Assembly: GCF_000382125.1 (NCBI RefSeq)
Contig: NZ_KB907553.1
Location: 106,676 to 170,675 of the forward strand
Source: Eudoraea adriatica DSM 19308
Lineage (GTDB): Bacteria; Bacteroidota; Bacteroidia; Flavobacteriales; Flavobacteriaceae
DNA length: 64,000 bases
Direction: 5' to 3'
Shown here: positions 27,387 to 38,501 of the stretch, piece after piece
How the letters are laid out: every line of letters begins with the position of its first letter
Numbering within the stretch: the stretch's first letter is position 1
Notes under the pieces: generated by a model
Databases searched by the model: none
Told to the model about the DNA's origin: nothing
Seen by the model: only the letters and a program-made list of their open reading frames with translations
Program-made: the position numbers and the translations under genes

Positions 27387-28874
27387 TTAATTATTTTCAG
27401 TTTTTGGAAACATTACAGTAAATACAGTTCCTTTTCCGGGCTGTGAAGTAAAATTAATACTGCCGTTGTAAGTTTCAACAATATTCTTTACCATGCCGAG
27501 GCCTAAACCCATCCCGCTTGTTTTGGTGGTAAACTTGGGTTCAAACACTTTATCCTTAAATCCGTCCTGAATTCCAATGCCATTGTCCGCCACGGATATT
27601 TTTACCTTATCTCCCTGCGAAACAACGGAAACCAATATTCTGGGAGATTGAACTTCCGGAACAGCCTGTATTGCATTCTTTACCAAATTTGTAATTACAC
27701 GTATCAATTGAGTGCGGTCTAATTTGGCAATGATTTCCTCTTCATCTGCCATAAAATGTATGTACTTTTCATTAAAAATATCCAAAGCCAGTTTAACTAT
27801 TTTTACCACATTCAAATTTTCGTTCTGTTGGGCAGGCATTTCTGCAAAGTTTGAAAACGCCGAAGCAATGCTGCTCATTGTATCAATTTGTTGAATCAAT
27901 GTTCGGGAGAATTCCTTCACTTTGGTTTGTACATCGGGATCTTCCGGGTTAAATTTTCTTTCAAAACTTTGAACGCTCAGGCGCATGGGAGTTAGCGGAT
28001 TTTTAATTTCATGGGCCACTTGCTTTGCCATTTCCCGCCAGGCCTGTTCCCTTTCACTCCGAGCCAGTTTCGCCGCGCTAACTTCTAATTCGTCAATCAT
28101 TTCATTATATGAATCAATAAGTTTTCCTATTTCGTGCCCGGGATTTTCAATCAGTATTTTTTCATTTCTTTTTGTAAGGTCAGTTTGTGTAATCTTATCA
28201 GAAATGGTCTGCAAAGAGCGGGTTATATATTTTGAAATAAAATAGGCCAGAACAACAGCAATCAGCAGCATAAATAAATAGACAACGGAGAGACGCATCA
28301 GGAATTCCCTGAGTTCCATGTCGTTAAGAGTGTTATCCTCATAATATGGCAAATTTAATATACCTATTGGTTTAAATTTATCATCATTTATGTAGGTAAA
28401 CGAAGCGTGGTATTTATCGCCGGCAGCAGTATCTTCAAGTATGTATCTCTTGTTCACTGCATTTGATAACATTTCAATTATTTTCGAATCCAGGTGAAGT
28501 GATATTGAATCATTTCTGAATCTTGGTTTTGAACTCTTGATTAAATTTCCCTTAAGGTCATAAATATTGAAATTAACGTTTTGGACATCAGCGATCCTAT
28601 ATATTTCATCTTTAAATATCAGGGCAAGGTTTTCTGTAGTTACCGGATAAGTTGTTTCCTGTAAAGTGTAGGCAATACTCTGTTTAATTTGTCCTTCCTT
28701 ACGCTCTAAACGAACCTTGTGATAATCTTTGGATTGCTCCCTATATTGGTAAATAGTAACTCCCGCTATTAATACCGATGCAATGAGCACCAGTAAAATC
28801 ATAGTGACAAAAATTCGGGATCTGAGAGATAATTTTTTAAGCAATGACTCCTGATTTGAGTTTAAAGATAGCAA
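27387..28874 (-). CDS. NtrY-like sensor histidine kinase
   Basis: A 495-residue kinase with two membrane segments (~residues 22-42 and ~195-215) flanking an extracytoplasmic sensor domain of about 150 residues. A HAMP linker, a HisKA domain with H288 in AHEIKNPLTP, and a HATPase domain (N box NLVKNAIQAV, DNGIGI, GMGLGL) follow. The HEIKNPLTP box is typical of NtrY-like kinases in Bacteroidota. No response regulator lies beside it, so it is an orphan in this window. Upstream, hemJ ends 44 bases away. Confidence 0.9.
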   Translation of the reverse strand: MLSLNSNQESLLKKLSLRSRIFVTMILLVLIASVLIAGVTIYQYREQSKDYHKVRLERKEGQIKQSIAYTLQETTYPVTTENLALIFKDEIYRIADVQNVNFNIYDLKGNLIKSSKPRFRNDSISLHLDSKIIEMLSNAVNKRYILEDTAAGDKYHASFTYINDDKFKPIGILNLPYYEDNTLNDMELREFLMRLSVVYLFMLLIAVVLAYFISKYITRSLQTISDKITQTDLTKRNEKILIENPGHEIGKLIDSYNEMIDELEVSAAKLARSEREQAWREMAKQVAHEIKNPLTPMRLSVQSFERKFNPEDPDVQTKVKEFSRTLIQQIDTMSSIASAFSNFAEMPAQQNENLNVVKIVKLALDIFNEKYIHFMADEEEIIAKLDRTQLIRVITNLVKNAIQAVPEVQSPRILVSVVSQGDKVKISVADNGIGIQDGFKDKVFEPKFTTKTSGMGLGLGMVKNIVETYNGSINFTSQPGKGTVFTVMFPKTENN

Positions 28875-28918
28875 TAATCAAGCCAAAGCAGCCAATGAAA
28901 AACCCAATTTAAACAGTC

Positions 28919-29470
28919 TTAAGCATTGGGATTCTTTTCTCTAAACCTCTTATATAAACGTATACCCAGCATAAGAAGAATGCCGAGAACAATAAGTCCC
29001 AATACTCCAAAAATCCAGTTGAACGTGCCCTTCAATATTACTAAAAATGTAACGGCGAACAGTATTACGGTGGCCCCTTCATTCCAAATTCGCATAAAAT
29101 TAGAAGAATACTTTATTTCATCTCGCTGCAATTGAAGATATATCATATGTGTTTTCATATGATAGACAATGAGCAATACTACAAATGCCAATTTAATATG
29201 CATCCACGGCTGTTCTAACCATCCCGGTATTAAGAGCAGTAGCCAGATAGCAAAAACTGTACATAAAACAGCTGAAGGCCATGTAATAATATACCACAAC
29301 CTCTTTGTCATTAGTTTAAGTTGGTTAGATAATATTTCTTTATCCGGAGAAGGCTTATCCCCTGCTTCAATATGATAAATGAATAATCTGGGTATATAAA
29401 ATAAACCGGCAAACCATGTTACTACAAAGATTAGATGCAGTGCTTTAATATAATTATAGTATTCCTCCAT
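28919..29470 (-). CDS. hemJ: HemJ-type protoporphyrinogen IX oxidase
   Basis: The start is taken at ATG 29468-29470, five bases after the upstream gene, giving 183 residues. A four- to five-helix membrane protein of the UPF0093/HemJ family: the signature first helix contains IKALHLIFVVTWFAGLFYIP, with the conserved His, and a further conserved His/Arg-rich stretch IKLAFVVLLIVYHMKTH. HemJ converts protoporphyrinogen IX to protoporphyrin IX. The product would feed the ferrochelatase encoded at 39963; no HemG or HemY was found here. Directly coupled to the sortilin-like genes upstream. Confidence 0.87.
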   Translation of the reverse strand: MEEYYNYIKALHLIFVVTWFAGLFYIPRLFIYHIEAGDKPSPDKEILSNQLKLMTKRLWYIITWPSAVLCTVFAIWLLLLIPGWLEQPWMHIKLAFVVLLIVYHMKTHMIYLQLQRDEIKYSSNFMRIWNEGATVILFAVTFLVILKGTFNWIFGVLGLIVLGILLMLGIRLYKRFREKNPNA

Positions 29471-29475
29471 TATTT

Positions 29476-32400
29476 CTAATATCTGATTGCTCCAATACCT
29501 GCTTCCCACAGTTTTTTATTAAAATCCGGCAGCTCTTTTTCTAAAAATGAATTCCCTTGCATTTTTAATCGCTGCCATTCTTTATCCAATTCATCTTTAC
29601 GATTTCTGGATGAGGTATTAACCCTTGGTATTGCACTATTGGTTTGGTCTATTAGAAACAGATATTCGGCGGTAAATTTATTTGGAAAATTTTCTACATC
29701 GTCATATGCCTTGGATTTCCGCTGTATCATATCCTCATCCCATTGGTTTAGCTTGTTGTAAAGTGCTATCCCTGCCTTTTTAAGGTCATTTTCTTCCATG
29801 TCTTTAACGATGTCTTTTAGTTGCGCCCCGGCATTATAAAGTGTATTTACCATGAGATGCATTTGGGTAACATTTTTCTCCATTTCGGTCATAAAAGCAT
29901 CGTAAGCATCATATTGACCAGGTTTAGTTTCGAAACCCGGTGTTTCGAGGATATTTGCCGTCGTACTTATTGTTTTATCTCCCATCTGCAATTTTAAAGT
30001 ATAGGTTCCAGGTGGCGCCATATGTCCTGTAAAGTTAGCCTCGATATATGTATCAGGTATACCCGGAATTATTGGATAAAGCATGTCCCATACAAATCTG
30101 TTTAAACCTTCATCCCTGGAAAGAATAGGTGCCGGAGGTGGACCACCACCTTCATGCTTTTTATAATTCAGGTCTTTTTCCGAACTAAACTTTCGAATAA
30201 GCTTGCCATCTTCATTAAGAATTTCCAGTGTAATTTCTTCAGATGCGATCGTACTGGGTAATTCATAATACAGTACCACCCCGTTAGCAGGGTTCACACC
30301 ATAAAATGGATTTGTTCCTTTAAAACCATTTAAATTCGTATTTAAAGGGCTGTCCCAGGATCCATTATATGCATCCTCAGGCTTCATTATTCCAAAATTG
30401 CTATTCTGATTTTTGTATTGGGCAAGTGCCCCGAGGTCATCTAAAATCCAAAAAGACCTTCCTGAAGTAGCCACAATTAAATCGCCTTGATGTACCATTA
30501 AATCAGTAATAGGAGTAACGGGCATATTAAGCTGAAAAGGTTCCCATGAAGCTCCGCCATTCCAGGAAATATAAATCCCCTTTTCAGTACCCGCATAGAG
30601 AAGGTTTTTGCGCGAAACATCTTCACGAACTACTCTTGTAAAGGAACCGTAAGGAATTCCCGAACTAATATTGTTCCATGTTTTACCGTAATCTGTAGTC
30701 TTGTACAAGGCAGGAGTATAGTCATTGAACTTGTAGCGGGTTGTTGCAATATAGGCAGTAGCCGGGTCATGTGGCGAAACGTCAATAGCGTTAATCAAAC
30801 ACTCGCTGAGACCTTTGGGCGTAACATTTTCCCAGGTATCTCCTCCATTCCTGGTTACATGAACAAGGCCATCATCACTGCCTGTCCAAAGCACTCCCTT
30901 TTCATGGGGCGATTCAATAATATGGGCTATAGTTCCATAATTTTCGGCGCCAACAGCCTCTACAGTATAGGGGCCCCCGCCTTTTCCTTGCTTATCGTCC
31001 ATATTGCGGGTTAAATCGGGAGAAATTTCCTCCCAGCTAAGCCCTTTATCCCTCGTTCGCAATACCAGTTGGGCGCAATGATAAAAAGTGTCGGGTTCAT
31101 GTTGAGATCTTATAATTGGTGCGCTCCAGTTATACAGGTATTTCATATCCCTGGCTGCTCTTCCCAAATACTGAATGGGAGCGGCCATAATTTTTGTTTC
31201 AGACCTGGTCTGCATATCAAGTATTTCAATAGTACCCAAATAATTTCCTCCCATAACATACCTTGGATTATCAGGGTCAAAGGCAAGAAAAGCACTTTCA
31301 CCACCTGCGGCATAAGTCCAGTCTCTTTCGGTAATACCCTCCCGCCCTAACGAAAGACTTGCAATTTTTATGGAAGTATTGTCTTGTTGCCCCCCATAGA
31401 TATTATAAGGAAACAGCCTGTCGGCATTTATCCGGTAGATTTGAGCAGTAGGCATGATATCCTGTGTAGACCACGTTTTTCCTTCATTATAGGTGATGGC
31501 TGCACCACCATCATCTGCAATGACCATGTTTTTTGAATTGTCCGGATTAATCCACAGGTCGTGGTAATCCCCATGTGTTCCGGTTATCAATTCCCATGAT
31601 TTACCCCCGTCAATAGATCTGTAGGCAGAAGCACTTAAAACATAGACCGTATTTTCATCATTAGGGTCTGGAAACACCTCAATATAATACCAGGCCCGTT
31701 GCACTAATCTGTTATCACCACTTACCATAGTCCAGGAAATTCCTGCATTATCAGAAACAAACAACCCTCCCTTATCCTGATCAGAATCACTTTCAATCAG
31801 GGCATAGACTTTATCAGAATTGGCCGGACTTACGGCAATAGCCATCTTGCCCTTTTCCTCTGGCAGACCCTCGCCTATTTCAAACCAATTTTCTCCGCCA
31901 TCAACAGATTTATAAAGTCCGCTTCCGGAGCCCCCGCTAATAACAATATGCGGTTTCCTTTGATGGTGCCACATTGCGGCGTAAAGTACATCCGGTGTTT
32001 TGGGATCAATTGAAAGTTCTGAACATCCGGTAAGTGTATTTACAAATAAAACTTGCTTCCAGCTTTCCCCGCCATCAACAGATTTATAAATTCCGCGATC
32101 TTCATTCGGGGCATATAATGCTCCCTGAGCTGCTACATAAACGATATCCGGATTTTTAGGATGAATGACAATTCGCGAAATATGCTGTGTTTTGCTTAAC
32201 CCCAGTTTTTTCCAGGTTTTCCCGGCATCTGTAGATTTATAAACCCCATCACCATAGGAGGTCATAACTCCTCGTGGTGCGTGCTCCCCCATTCCACAGT
32301 AAACAACATTGGGGTCCGAGGGAGAAACAGCAACTGCGCCCACTGAGCCCGTCTGAAAAAACCCATCCGAAATATTTTCCCATCGCTGACCGGCATCGGA

Positions 32401-32601
32401 AGTTTTCCAAAGACCACCTCCTGTAGTTCCCATATAATAGGTTAATGGATCTCCAATGACGCCAGTAGCAGTTACCGATCTGCCGCCCCGAAAAGGGCCG
32501 ATATTCCTATATTTAAGAGGTTTAAAATAAGTTTCCGCATCCTGGGCAAAACCCAGACTTATGGATAATACAAAAACAAACAGTACATAAAGATTTTTCA
32601 T
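29476..32601 (-). CDS. Secreted sortilin/VPS10-like beta-propeller protein (copy 2)
   Basis: A 1041-residue exported protein with a signal peptide ([16 protein letters not shown], then QDAETYF). The first ~730 residues hold many BNR/sortilin-type propeller repeats, recognised by recurring Asp-Gly/Ala-Gly-x-x-W units such as [20 protein letters not shown] and TDYGKTWNN. The rest is a helical/beta C-terminal region (for example [13 protein letters not shown]). It is a paralogue of the gene 27 bases upstream and is followed after 5 bases by hemJ. Such proteins are common and often annotated as glycosyl hydrolases or VPS10-domain proteins; the activity is not established. Confidence 0.85.
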   Translation of the reverse strand: MKNLYVLFVFVLSISLGFAQDAETYFKPLKYRNIGPFRGGRSVTATGVIGDPLTYYMGTTGGGLWKTSDAGQRWENISDGFFQTGSVGAVAVSPSDPNVVYCGMGEHAPRGVMTSYGDGVYKSTDAGKTWKKLGLSKTQHISRIVIHPKNPDIVYVAAQGALYAPNEDRGIYKSVDGGESWKQVLFVNTLTGCSELSIDPKTPDVLYAAMWHHQRKPHIVISGGSGSGLYKSVDGGENWFEIGEGLPEEKGKMAIAVSPANSDKVYALIESDSDQDKGGLFVSDNAGISWTMVSGDNRLVQRAWYYIEVFPDPNDENTVYVLSASAYRSIDGGKSWELITGTHGDYHDLWINPDNSKNMVIADDGGAAITYNEGKTWSTQDIMPTAQIYRINADRLFPYNIYGGQQDNTSIKIASLSLGREGITERDWTYAAGGESAFLAFDPDNPRYVMGGNYLGTIEILDMQTRSETKIMAAPIQYLGRAARDMKYLYNWSAPIIRSQHEPDTFYHCAQLVLRTRDKGLSWEEISPDLTRNMDDKQGKGGGPYTVEAVGAENYGTIAHIIESPHEKGVLWTGSDDGLVHVTRNGGDTWENVTPKGLSECLINAIDVSPHDPATAYIATTRYKFNDYTPALYKTTDYGKTWNNISSGIPYGSFTRVVREDVSRKNLLYAGTEKGIYISWNGGASWEPFQLNMPVTPITDLMVHQGDLIVATSGRSFWILDDLGALAQYKNQNSNFGIMKPEDAYNGSWDSPLNTNLNGFKGTNPFYGVNPANGVVLYYELPSTIASEEITLEILNEDGKLIRKFSSEKDLNYKKHEGGGPPPAPILSRDEGLNRFVWDMLYPIIPGIPDTYIEANFTGHMAPPGTYTLKLQMGDKTISTTANILETPGFETKPGQYDAYDAFMTEMEKNVTQMHLMVNTLYNAGAQLKDIVKDMEENDLKKAGIALYNKLNQWDEDMIQRKSKAYDDVENFPNKFTAEYLFLIDQTNSAIPRVNTSSRNRKDELDKEWQRLKMQGNSFLEKELPDFNKKLWEAGIGAIRY

Positions 32602-32628
32602 TCTAAAGGTGTAATATTTTATATGGAT

Positions 32629-35600
32629 TTATTCTTCAATAAATAAGTAATTCAGCTTTAAATCGTTAAAAGCCTCGTTAAATTCTTTGATTTCTTTATC
32701 AACCATAGTATCAAAAGTCACCAATTGTGCATTGATCTTTGTGGTCAATTCATTTTTTACAACAATGTCCTGATCTGTTGGGGGAAAATCATCCATGGAG
32801 ACCAAACTGTTCAAATGTGCCAGTTTATTAGTAAGCCGGATTGGAAAATTCAAAGGATCCTGACCGCTGCGGTTTTTAGTTTGATATAATGCTTTTTCAA
32901 TCTCTTCAAAACCCTTTTTCATTTCCCCGGCTTTTTCCACTAAATCCTTTGTTTCGGAATTGCCCTTATACTGCTCGGTAAAAGCATTTAACCGGGATGT
33001 GATTTTGCGTATCTTTTTAATAGATTTATGTGCCTTATCTACTGTTGAATTTATGTCGGTTATAAAATCATATTGTTTTTGCATATCCGCTAATGAGACT
33101 TCAGCTCTCGGATCCGGCAAAATGGTAAACGTTTCTGAAATACTTGCGCCATTTCTGTTCAAATAAACTTTGTAGGAACCTGGAACCGCCTTTGCCCCAT
33201 CAAGGTTGGCCGACCATAAAATCATACCCTCCAGTTTTTCTGCGCCTTCTCCCCGTGTATCCCAGACATGGGTGTTTCCTCCATTGTTGACCATCAATTT
33301 ATTCTCCTTTTTATCGCTATATGTATTGAAATTAGCCAGAGTATCCCCGGACATGGACATATAGGTTAGAGCAATACTGTCTTTTTTATCCCAGTCTTTC
33401 AGGTAAAACTGAGTAATTACGCCTTCCGGATGGTTTTGCCCTTCTGTTTTTGAAGGCTCACTTGCCGCCCGGCCTTTGGTCCTGTATGCATCTTTGGGTT
33501 TAAAAAGCACTGTGGCGGCATTTTTATTCGCGCTATTAAGCTGATGCAAGACCGTGAGGTCGTCAATAATCCATAAACTGCGCCCCTGGGTTGCCACAAT
33601 AAGATTGTCATCCTTGATAGTTAGATCCGTTACGGGAACAATAGGCAAATTAAGTTGAAAAGCCTGCCAGTTTTGCCCATCATTAAAGCTTATATACATT
33701 CCCGTCTCTGTTCCTGCATATAGAAGTCCCTTTCTTTTTGGGTCTTCCCGAAGAACTCGCGTAAAGTGCTCATTATTTATACCGTTCGTTATTTTTTTCC
33801 AGGTTTTACCGAAATCACTGGTTTTGTACAAGTATGGTTTAAAATCACCCAATTTGTAACGCGTTGCTGCTACATAACAGGTACCCTCATCAAAAGCAGA
33901 AGGCTCTATACTGTTAATCATACTCCACTCCGGCATATTTGCAGGTGTTACATTTTCCCAGCTTTCTCCTCCGTTTTTCGACACATGTATAAGTCCGTCA
34001 TCACTTCCCACCCAAAGTAACCCTTCCTTAAGTGGGCTTTCATTAGCCGCGAAAATGGTACAATAATACTCAACTCCCGTATTGTCCTGTGTAATTGGTC
34101 CTCCACTTGAAACCAGTTTGTCCGGATCATTTCTGGTTAAGTCTTCACTCAAAAGTTTCCAGCTTTGTCCCTCGTTTTCACTTAGATGCACATGATTGGA
34201 AAAGGTGTATAATTTTTTTGGATCGTGCTTACTGAACATTATAGGAAAGTTCCATTGAAAACGGTATTTCATTCCCTCTGCACCATATCCCATAGGATTA
34301 TCCGGCCACACATTAACTGCCCTAACGGTACCAGTCGTATGATTTACTCTGGTTAAAAAGCCACCGTAGCTGCCACCATAAACTATATCATTGTCCAAAG
34401 GGTCTACAGCAATGTGCGCTGATTCTCCTCCGGCTGTTTCTTCCCAATCATCTTCACCAATGCTGCTGCCATCGCTTCGATGTCTTATCCGGATTGTTGA
34501 ATTATCCTGTTGGGCTGCATATATTCTAAATGGAAAATCATTATCTGTGGTTACTCTGTAAAACTGAGCTGTGGGTTGATTATAATATGTGCTCCATGTA
34601 TCTCCGCCATCATAAGAAATCTGAGCGCCACCATCATCCCCAATGATCATCCGATTGGAATTTTCAGGTGCTATCCACAAATCGTGATGGTCACCATGGG
34701 GAGCATTAAATGTTTCAAAAGACTTACCTCCATCCGAAGATTTATGGTAACGTACATTTAAAACATAAACAACATCTTCATTTTCGGTGTCGGCATATAA
34801 TCTTGTATAATACCAGGCTCTTTGTCTTAACTTTCTCTCGTTATTAACCTGTGTCCATTTTTTACCCCCGTCCTCACTCATGTAGAGGCCCCCTTTTTCT
34901 TTTTGTTCAACTATTGCCCATACGCGTTCCGAGTTTTTGGGTGATACGGTTACGCCAATTATTCCCAAAGTATCCTTCGGAAACCCTTCATTTTTTGAAA
35001 TTTCATTCCATGTTTCCCCGCTATCGGTACTCTTCCATAAAGCAGAGCCCTCTCCTCCACTGCTCAGGCTAAAAGGCGTCCTCTGTGCTCTCCATGTAGA
35101 AGCGTACAATATTCGCGGATTATTAGGATCCATTATAAGGTCAACTGCCCCGGCCATATCATTTACAAAAAGGGTTTTGCGCCATGTAGCGCCTCCATCT
35201 ATACTCTTATAAATGCCGCGATCCAAAGTTGGTTTATATATATTCCCTAATACGGCAGCATAGACTATATCCGGATTCCCCGGATGTATGCGTAGACGTG
35301 GTACATGCCTGCTTTTCTCCAGACCTACTGACTTCCAGGTTTTCCCGGCGTCCACAGTTTTCCAGATACCATAGCCGGAAGACACATTTCCCCGCAAAGT
35401 CTTTTCACCCCCGCCAACATAAAGCACATTTGGATCACTTTTCGCAACTTCCACCGCGCCAATACTCCCGCCAAAAAACCCATCCGAGATGTTCTCCCAG
35501 GTTCTGCCGCCATCCACTGTTTTCCAGACACCTCCTCCGGTAGAACCAAAATAAAACAGGTTAGGTTCTTCCGGCACTCCAGTGACCGCGGCTGAACGCC

Positions 35601-35766
35601 CGCCCCGGAAAGGGCCCACTAATCTATATTCAAGGCTTGAATACAATGCTTCCGGATATTCAAATTCGGTATTAGAATTTACTCGTTTATTTTGAGCGTT
35701 TGCAGGAGACGTTAATGTTAAAACAGCTAAAACTAGGAGGCTTGTCCTGACAGTAATGAATTTCAT
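32629..35766 (-). CDS. Secreted sortilin/VPS10-like beta-propeller protein (copy 1)
   Basis: A 1045-residue exported protein with an N-terminal signal (LLVLAVLTLTSPANAQ). It shares the layout of its downstream neighbour: opening [15 protein letters not shown], repeated propeller units (KTVDGGRTWENI, KSIDGGATWRK, KTSDFGKTWKK), the motif ATQGRSLWIIDD, then a C-terminal region with GSYKVYLNRNG and a helical tail. The two genes are 27 bases apart and nearly equal in length, so they are a tandem duplication that has diverged. First gene of a minus-strand operon; a divergent promoter region of 288 bases separates it from the bestrophin gene. Confidence 0.85.
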   Translation of the reverse strand: MKFITVRTSLLVLAVLTLTSPANAQNKRVNSNTEFEYPEALYSSLEYRLVGPFRGGRSAAVTGVPEEPNLFYFGSTGGGVWKTVDGGRTWENISDGFFGGSIGAVEVAKSDPNVLYVGGGEKTLRGNVSSGYGIWKTVDAGKTWKSVGLEKSRHVPRLRIHPGNPDIVYAAVLGNIYKPTLDRGIYKSIDGGATWRKTLFVNDMAGAVDLIMDPNNPRILYASTWRAQRTPFSLSSGGEGSALWKSTDSGETWNEISKNEGFPKDTLGIIGVTVSPKNSERVWAIVEQKEKGGLYMSEDGGKKWTQVNNERKLRQRAWYYTRLYADTENEDVVYVLNVRYHKSSDGGKSFETFNAPHGDHHDLWIAPENSNRMIIGDDGGAQISYDGGDTWSTYYNQPTAQFYRVTTDNDFPFRIYAAQQDNSTIRIRHRSDGSSIGEDDWEETAGGESAHIAVDPLDNDIVYGGSYGGFLTRVNHTTGTVRAVNVWPDNPMGYGAEGMKYRFQWNFPIMFSKHDPKKLYTFSNHVHLSENEGQSWKLLSEDLTRNDPDKLVSSGGPITQDNTGVEYYCTIFAANESPLKEGLLWVGSDDGLIHVSKNGGESWENVTPANMPEWSMINSIEPSAFDEGTCYVAATRYKLGDFKPYLYKTSDFGKTWKKITNGINNEHFTRVLREDPKRKGLLYAGTETGMYISFNDGQNWQAFQLNLPIVPVTDLTIKDDNLIVATQGRSLWIIDDLTVLHQLNSANKNAATVLFKPKDAYRTKGRAASEPSKTEGQNHPEGVITQFYLKDWDKKDSIALTYMSMSGDTLANFNTYSDKKENKLMVNNGGNTHVWDTRGEGAEKLEGMILWSANLDGAKAVPGSYKVYLNRNGASISETFTILPDPRAEVSLADMQKQYDFITDINSTVDKAHKSIKKIRKITSRLNAFTEQYKGNSETKDLVEKAGEMKKGFEEIEKALYQTKNRSGQDPLNFPIRLTNKLAHLNSLVSMDDFPPTDQDIVVKNELTTKINAQLVTFDTMVDKEIKEFNEAFNDLKLNYLFIEE

Positions 35767-36054
35767 ATTGGGTATTTTTCAATGAACGGCTAAATGTAGG
35801 AAAAAAACCAGGGATTTGAGAATGAAATATCAGAACAGATGATTGCAGTTTATCCTTCCAAATAGTTCGGTTTTTTGTTAAATCAACGCGACTCATATTA
35901 TCCTTTTAGATTACTTTATACGGAAATAATCCCTAATTTTAACAGTCCCGAATTTTATAAACGACCATTTAAATTAGGTAAGCGTTATCAAAACCATTGG
36001 CGCATATTTTTAAGTTTAAACTAGTACCGAAAAATTATCAACAAGAAATAACGA

Positions 36055-36942
36055 ATGATATTAGAAAAGAGAATACCCCTGAAATATTGGTTTAAAGAAA
36101 TAAAATGGGATCTGCTTATTGTAAGTGTGTTTTCAATTCTTATCTATTTTTTTAAGATCTATGTAATTAATTTAGATATCCCATTGGGTATAGGAACATT
36201 TTTAGGAACCGCTATTGCTTTGCTATTGTCTTTTAAGCTTTCACAATCCTATGACCGGTGGTGGGAAGCTCGCAAAATATGGGGTGCTATAGTTAATGAT
36301 TCCAGGTCCTTTGTAGTGCAACTAAAACAATTCAATAAAGAATCTGAAAATAGTATGGTTAAAACTATGTCGTACAGGCAGATTGCCTGGTGCTATGCTT
36401 TGGGAAGTTATTTACGGAAGCTGGATGTGCCTGATAATTTGGAAGACTATATTTCTCAGGAAGAAATATTCTCACTAAGACACAAAAAACATATTCCTTT
36501 GGCTTTACTGGACGATCATGCACAAAATTTAAGGGCTCTCCATAAAGAAAAATCAATCAATGACTTCCAGCAAATACAATTAGATTCTACAATAGCAAGA
36601 CTTACAGCTTCAATGGGAATGGCCGAACGTATAAAAAATACGGTGTTTCCGAGAACATACAGAAATGTTCTACACTTTTTTATCTATATCTTTTTGTTAT
36701 TGTTGTCTTTAGCTCTTGAAGATCTCTATGGTTTTTTGGAGATTCCAATATTGGTTTTAATTTCGATTCCTTTTTTTATGCTTGAAAAAATTGCATTTGT
36801 CATTCAGGACCCTTTCGAAAATCAACCAACAGATACGGCTATGACGAGTATTGCCCGCGCTATTGAAATAAACATTAAGGAATTGTTGGGGGAAAAAGAT
36901 TTGCCTGAGCCTTTGAAGGATAAAGGTTTCTATATTATGTAA
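36055..36942 (+). CDS. Bestrophin family (UPF0187) membrane channel
   Basis: A 295-residue protein of the bacterial bestrophin family, likely an ion channel. It has four hydrophobic segments, the conserved SYDRWWEARKIWGAIVNDSR stretch after the second, and PFENQPTDTAM after the last, which in bestrophins is the conserved cytosolic acidic loop. Bacterial homologues form pentamers and conduct cations or anions. The GH30 glycosidase gene follows 35 bases downstream with a small inverted repeat (AAATGTC/GACATTT at 36941-36956) in between. Confidence 0.9.
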   Translation: MILEKRIPLKYWFKEIKWDLLIVSVFSILIYFFKIYVINLDIPLGIGTFLGTAIALLLSFKLSQSYDRWWEARKIWGAIVNDSRSFVVQLKQFNKESENSMVKTMSYRQIAWCYALGSYLRKLDVPDNLEDYISQEEIFSLRHKKHIPLALLDDHAQNLRALHKEKSINDFQQIQLDSTIARLTASMGMAERIKNTVFPRTYRNVLHFFIYIFLLLLSLALEDLYGFLEIPILVLISIPFFMLEKIAFVIQDPFENQPTDTAMTSIARAIEINIKELLGEKDLPEPLKDKGFYIM

Positions 36943-36977
36943 ATGTCTCGACATTTAAAAAATAAAAGTAACGCACT

Positions 36978-38462
36978 ATGAAGTCATATTTATTTAAAAG
37001 GTCTGGGCCAATAGTTGTTTGCCTTAATTATTTTATCCATAAGAGCTGTATAGTACCTGTCCTTTTTCTGATGTTAAGTATTATTTTAATCAACTGCAAA
37101 GGCGGGTCCGGCACAGAAGACACGCTGCCAGAAGCTATACTTTACCGTACCTCGCCAGACCAATCAGAACTATTAAATGAAATTAAATTAAAAAAAAGTA
37201 AGATTGCCGATTCGGTTTCAATTGAATCCACTATTACGCTAATGCCTTCTATCCGGTACCAGGAAATGGATGGTTTTGGTTATACACTTACAGGTGGCAG
37301 CGCCTTGCACCTGCAAAAAATGAGTGCTTCTGCCAGAGCCGAAATTTTAGAAGAACTCTTTGGTAAAGGCCCCAATAGTATTGGAGTCAGTTATTTAAGA
37401 ATTAGCATTGGCGCTTCGGATCTGGATGAATACCCATGGTCTTATAATGATCTCCCCCCGGGTGAAACTGATCCTGAATTAGAACATTTTTCATTGGCTT
37501 ATGATACGCTTTACCTCATCCCGGTTTTAAAGGAAATCCTTAAAATATCGCCCGCAATAAAAATAATGGGCTCACCGTGGTCCCCGCCACCATGGATGAA
37601 GGATAATACGGATACAAGAGGTGGCAGTCTGCTTAAAGAATATTACCCGGCATATGCCAGTTATTTTGTCAAATATATTAAAGCCATGGAAGCCGAAGGC
37701 ATCCCCATTGATGCTATTACTGTTCAAAATGAACCGCTGCACCCGGGCAATAATCCAAGTCTCCTAATGCTGGCAAAAGATCAGGGCGAATTCGTAAAAA
37801 ATCATTTGGGCCCTGCATTTAAAAAAAATGGGGTTTTAACCAAAATCGTTATTTATGACCATAATGCAGACAGGCCAGACTATCCTATTTCTATTCTTGA
37901 CGATTCAATTGCAGCGCAATATATTGATGGCTCCGCATTTCATTTGTACGGCGGCGCTATTGATTCCCTGACCAAAGTTCATGATGCCCACCCTGATAAG
38001 CATCTTTATTTTACAGAACAATGGATAGGGGCTCCCGGAAATTTTGAAGAGAATCTTAGCTGGCATATACAAAATCTCATTATTGGCGCTCCGAGAAACT
38101 GGAGCCGAAATGTCTTACAATGGAATCTAGCAGCAGATGAAAACCAACAGCCACATACAGACCGGGGTGGCTGTACCCGTTGTCTGGGGGCAATTACTAT
38201 ACAGGGCGACAGCATTACACGTAACCCGGCCTATTATATTATAGCCCACGCTTCTAAATTTGTCCCTCCCGGCTCTGTTAGAATAGATTCAAATCAGGAA
38301 GGAAATATACTAAATGTAGCCTATGTTACCCCTGACAACAAGACAGTAGTTATTCTGCAAAATAAAAACGATAAGAGCGTTACTTTTGAGCTCAAAAAGG
38401 AAGAGGAAAAGTTGCAATTAACTTTAGGTGGAAAGGACATAGGCACCCTGGTTTGGAATTAA
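36978..38462 (+). CDS. Glycoside hydrolase family 30 lipoprotein
   Basis: A 494-residue exported glycosidase. The N terminus ends in a lipobox (MLSIILINC, Cys about residue 41), so it should be lipid-anchored, probably after an unusually long basic leader. The catalytic (beta/alpha)8 barrel has the acid/base E252 in VQNEPLHPG and the nucleophile E347 in FTEQWIGAPG, typical of GH30 enzymes related to glucosylceramidase and beta-1,6-glucanase. A C-terminal beta-domain (VVILQNKNDKSVTFELK) follows. Substrate specificity cannot be assigned from the sequence. Confidence 0.9.
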   Translation: MKSYLFKRSGPIVVCLNYFIHKSCIVPVLFLMLSIILINCKGGSGTEDTLPEAILYRTSPDQSELLNEIKLKKSKIADSVSIESTITLMPSIRYQEMDGFGYTLTGGSALHLQKMSASARAEILEELFGKGPNSIGVSYLRISIGASDLDEYPWSYNDLPPGETDPELEHFSLAYDTLYLIPVLKEILKISPAIKIMGSPWSPPPWMKDNTDTRGGSLLKEYYPAYASYFVKYIKAMEAEGIPIDAITVQNEPLHPGNNPSLLMLAKDQGEFVKNHLGPAFKKNGVLTKIVIYDHNADRPDYPISILDDSIAAQYIDGSAFHLYGGAIDSLTKVHDAHPDKHLYFTEQWIGAPGNFEENLSWHIQNLIIGAPRNWSRNVLQWNLAADENQQPHTDRGGCTRCLGAITIQGDSITRNPAYYIIAHASKFVPPGSVRIDSNQEGNILNVAYVTPDNKTVVILQNKNDKSVTFELKKEEEKLQLTLGGKDIGTLVWN

Positions 38463-38501
38463 ACCCGAAAAAGCAAGCAACGTTTTGGAATAAAATAATT
38501 C

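Noticed and set aside
29476..35766. Repetitive propeller units as tandem DNA repeats or CRISPR
   Set aside because: The similarity is at protein level (short Gly-x-x-W units) and spacing is irregular; it is a folded protein repeat.
36941..36956. AAATGTC/GACATTT repeat as a terminator between bestrophin and GH30
   Set aside because: The loop is only two bases and there is no T run; it may be an operator or chance repeat.
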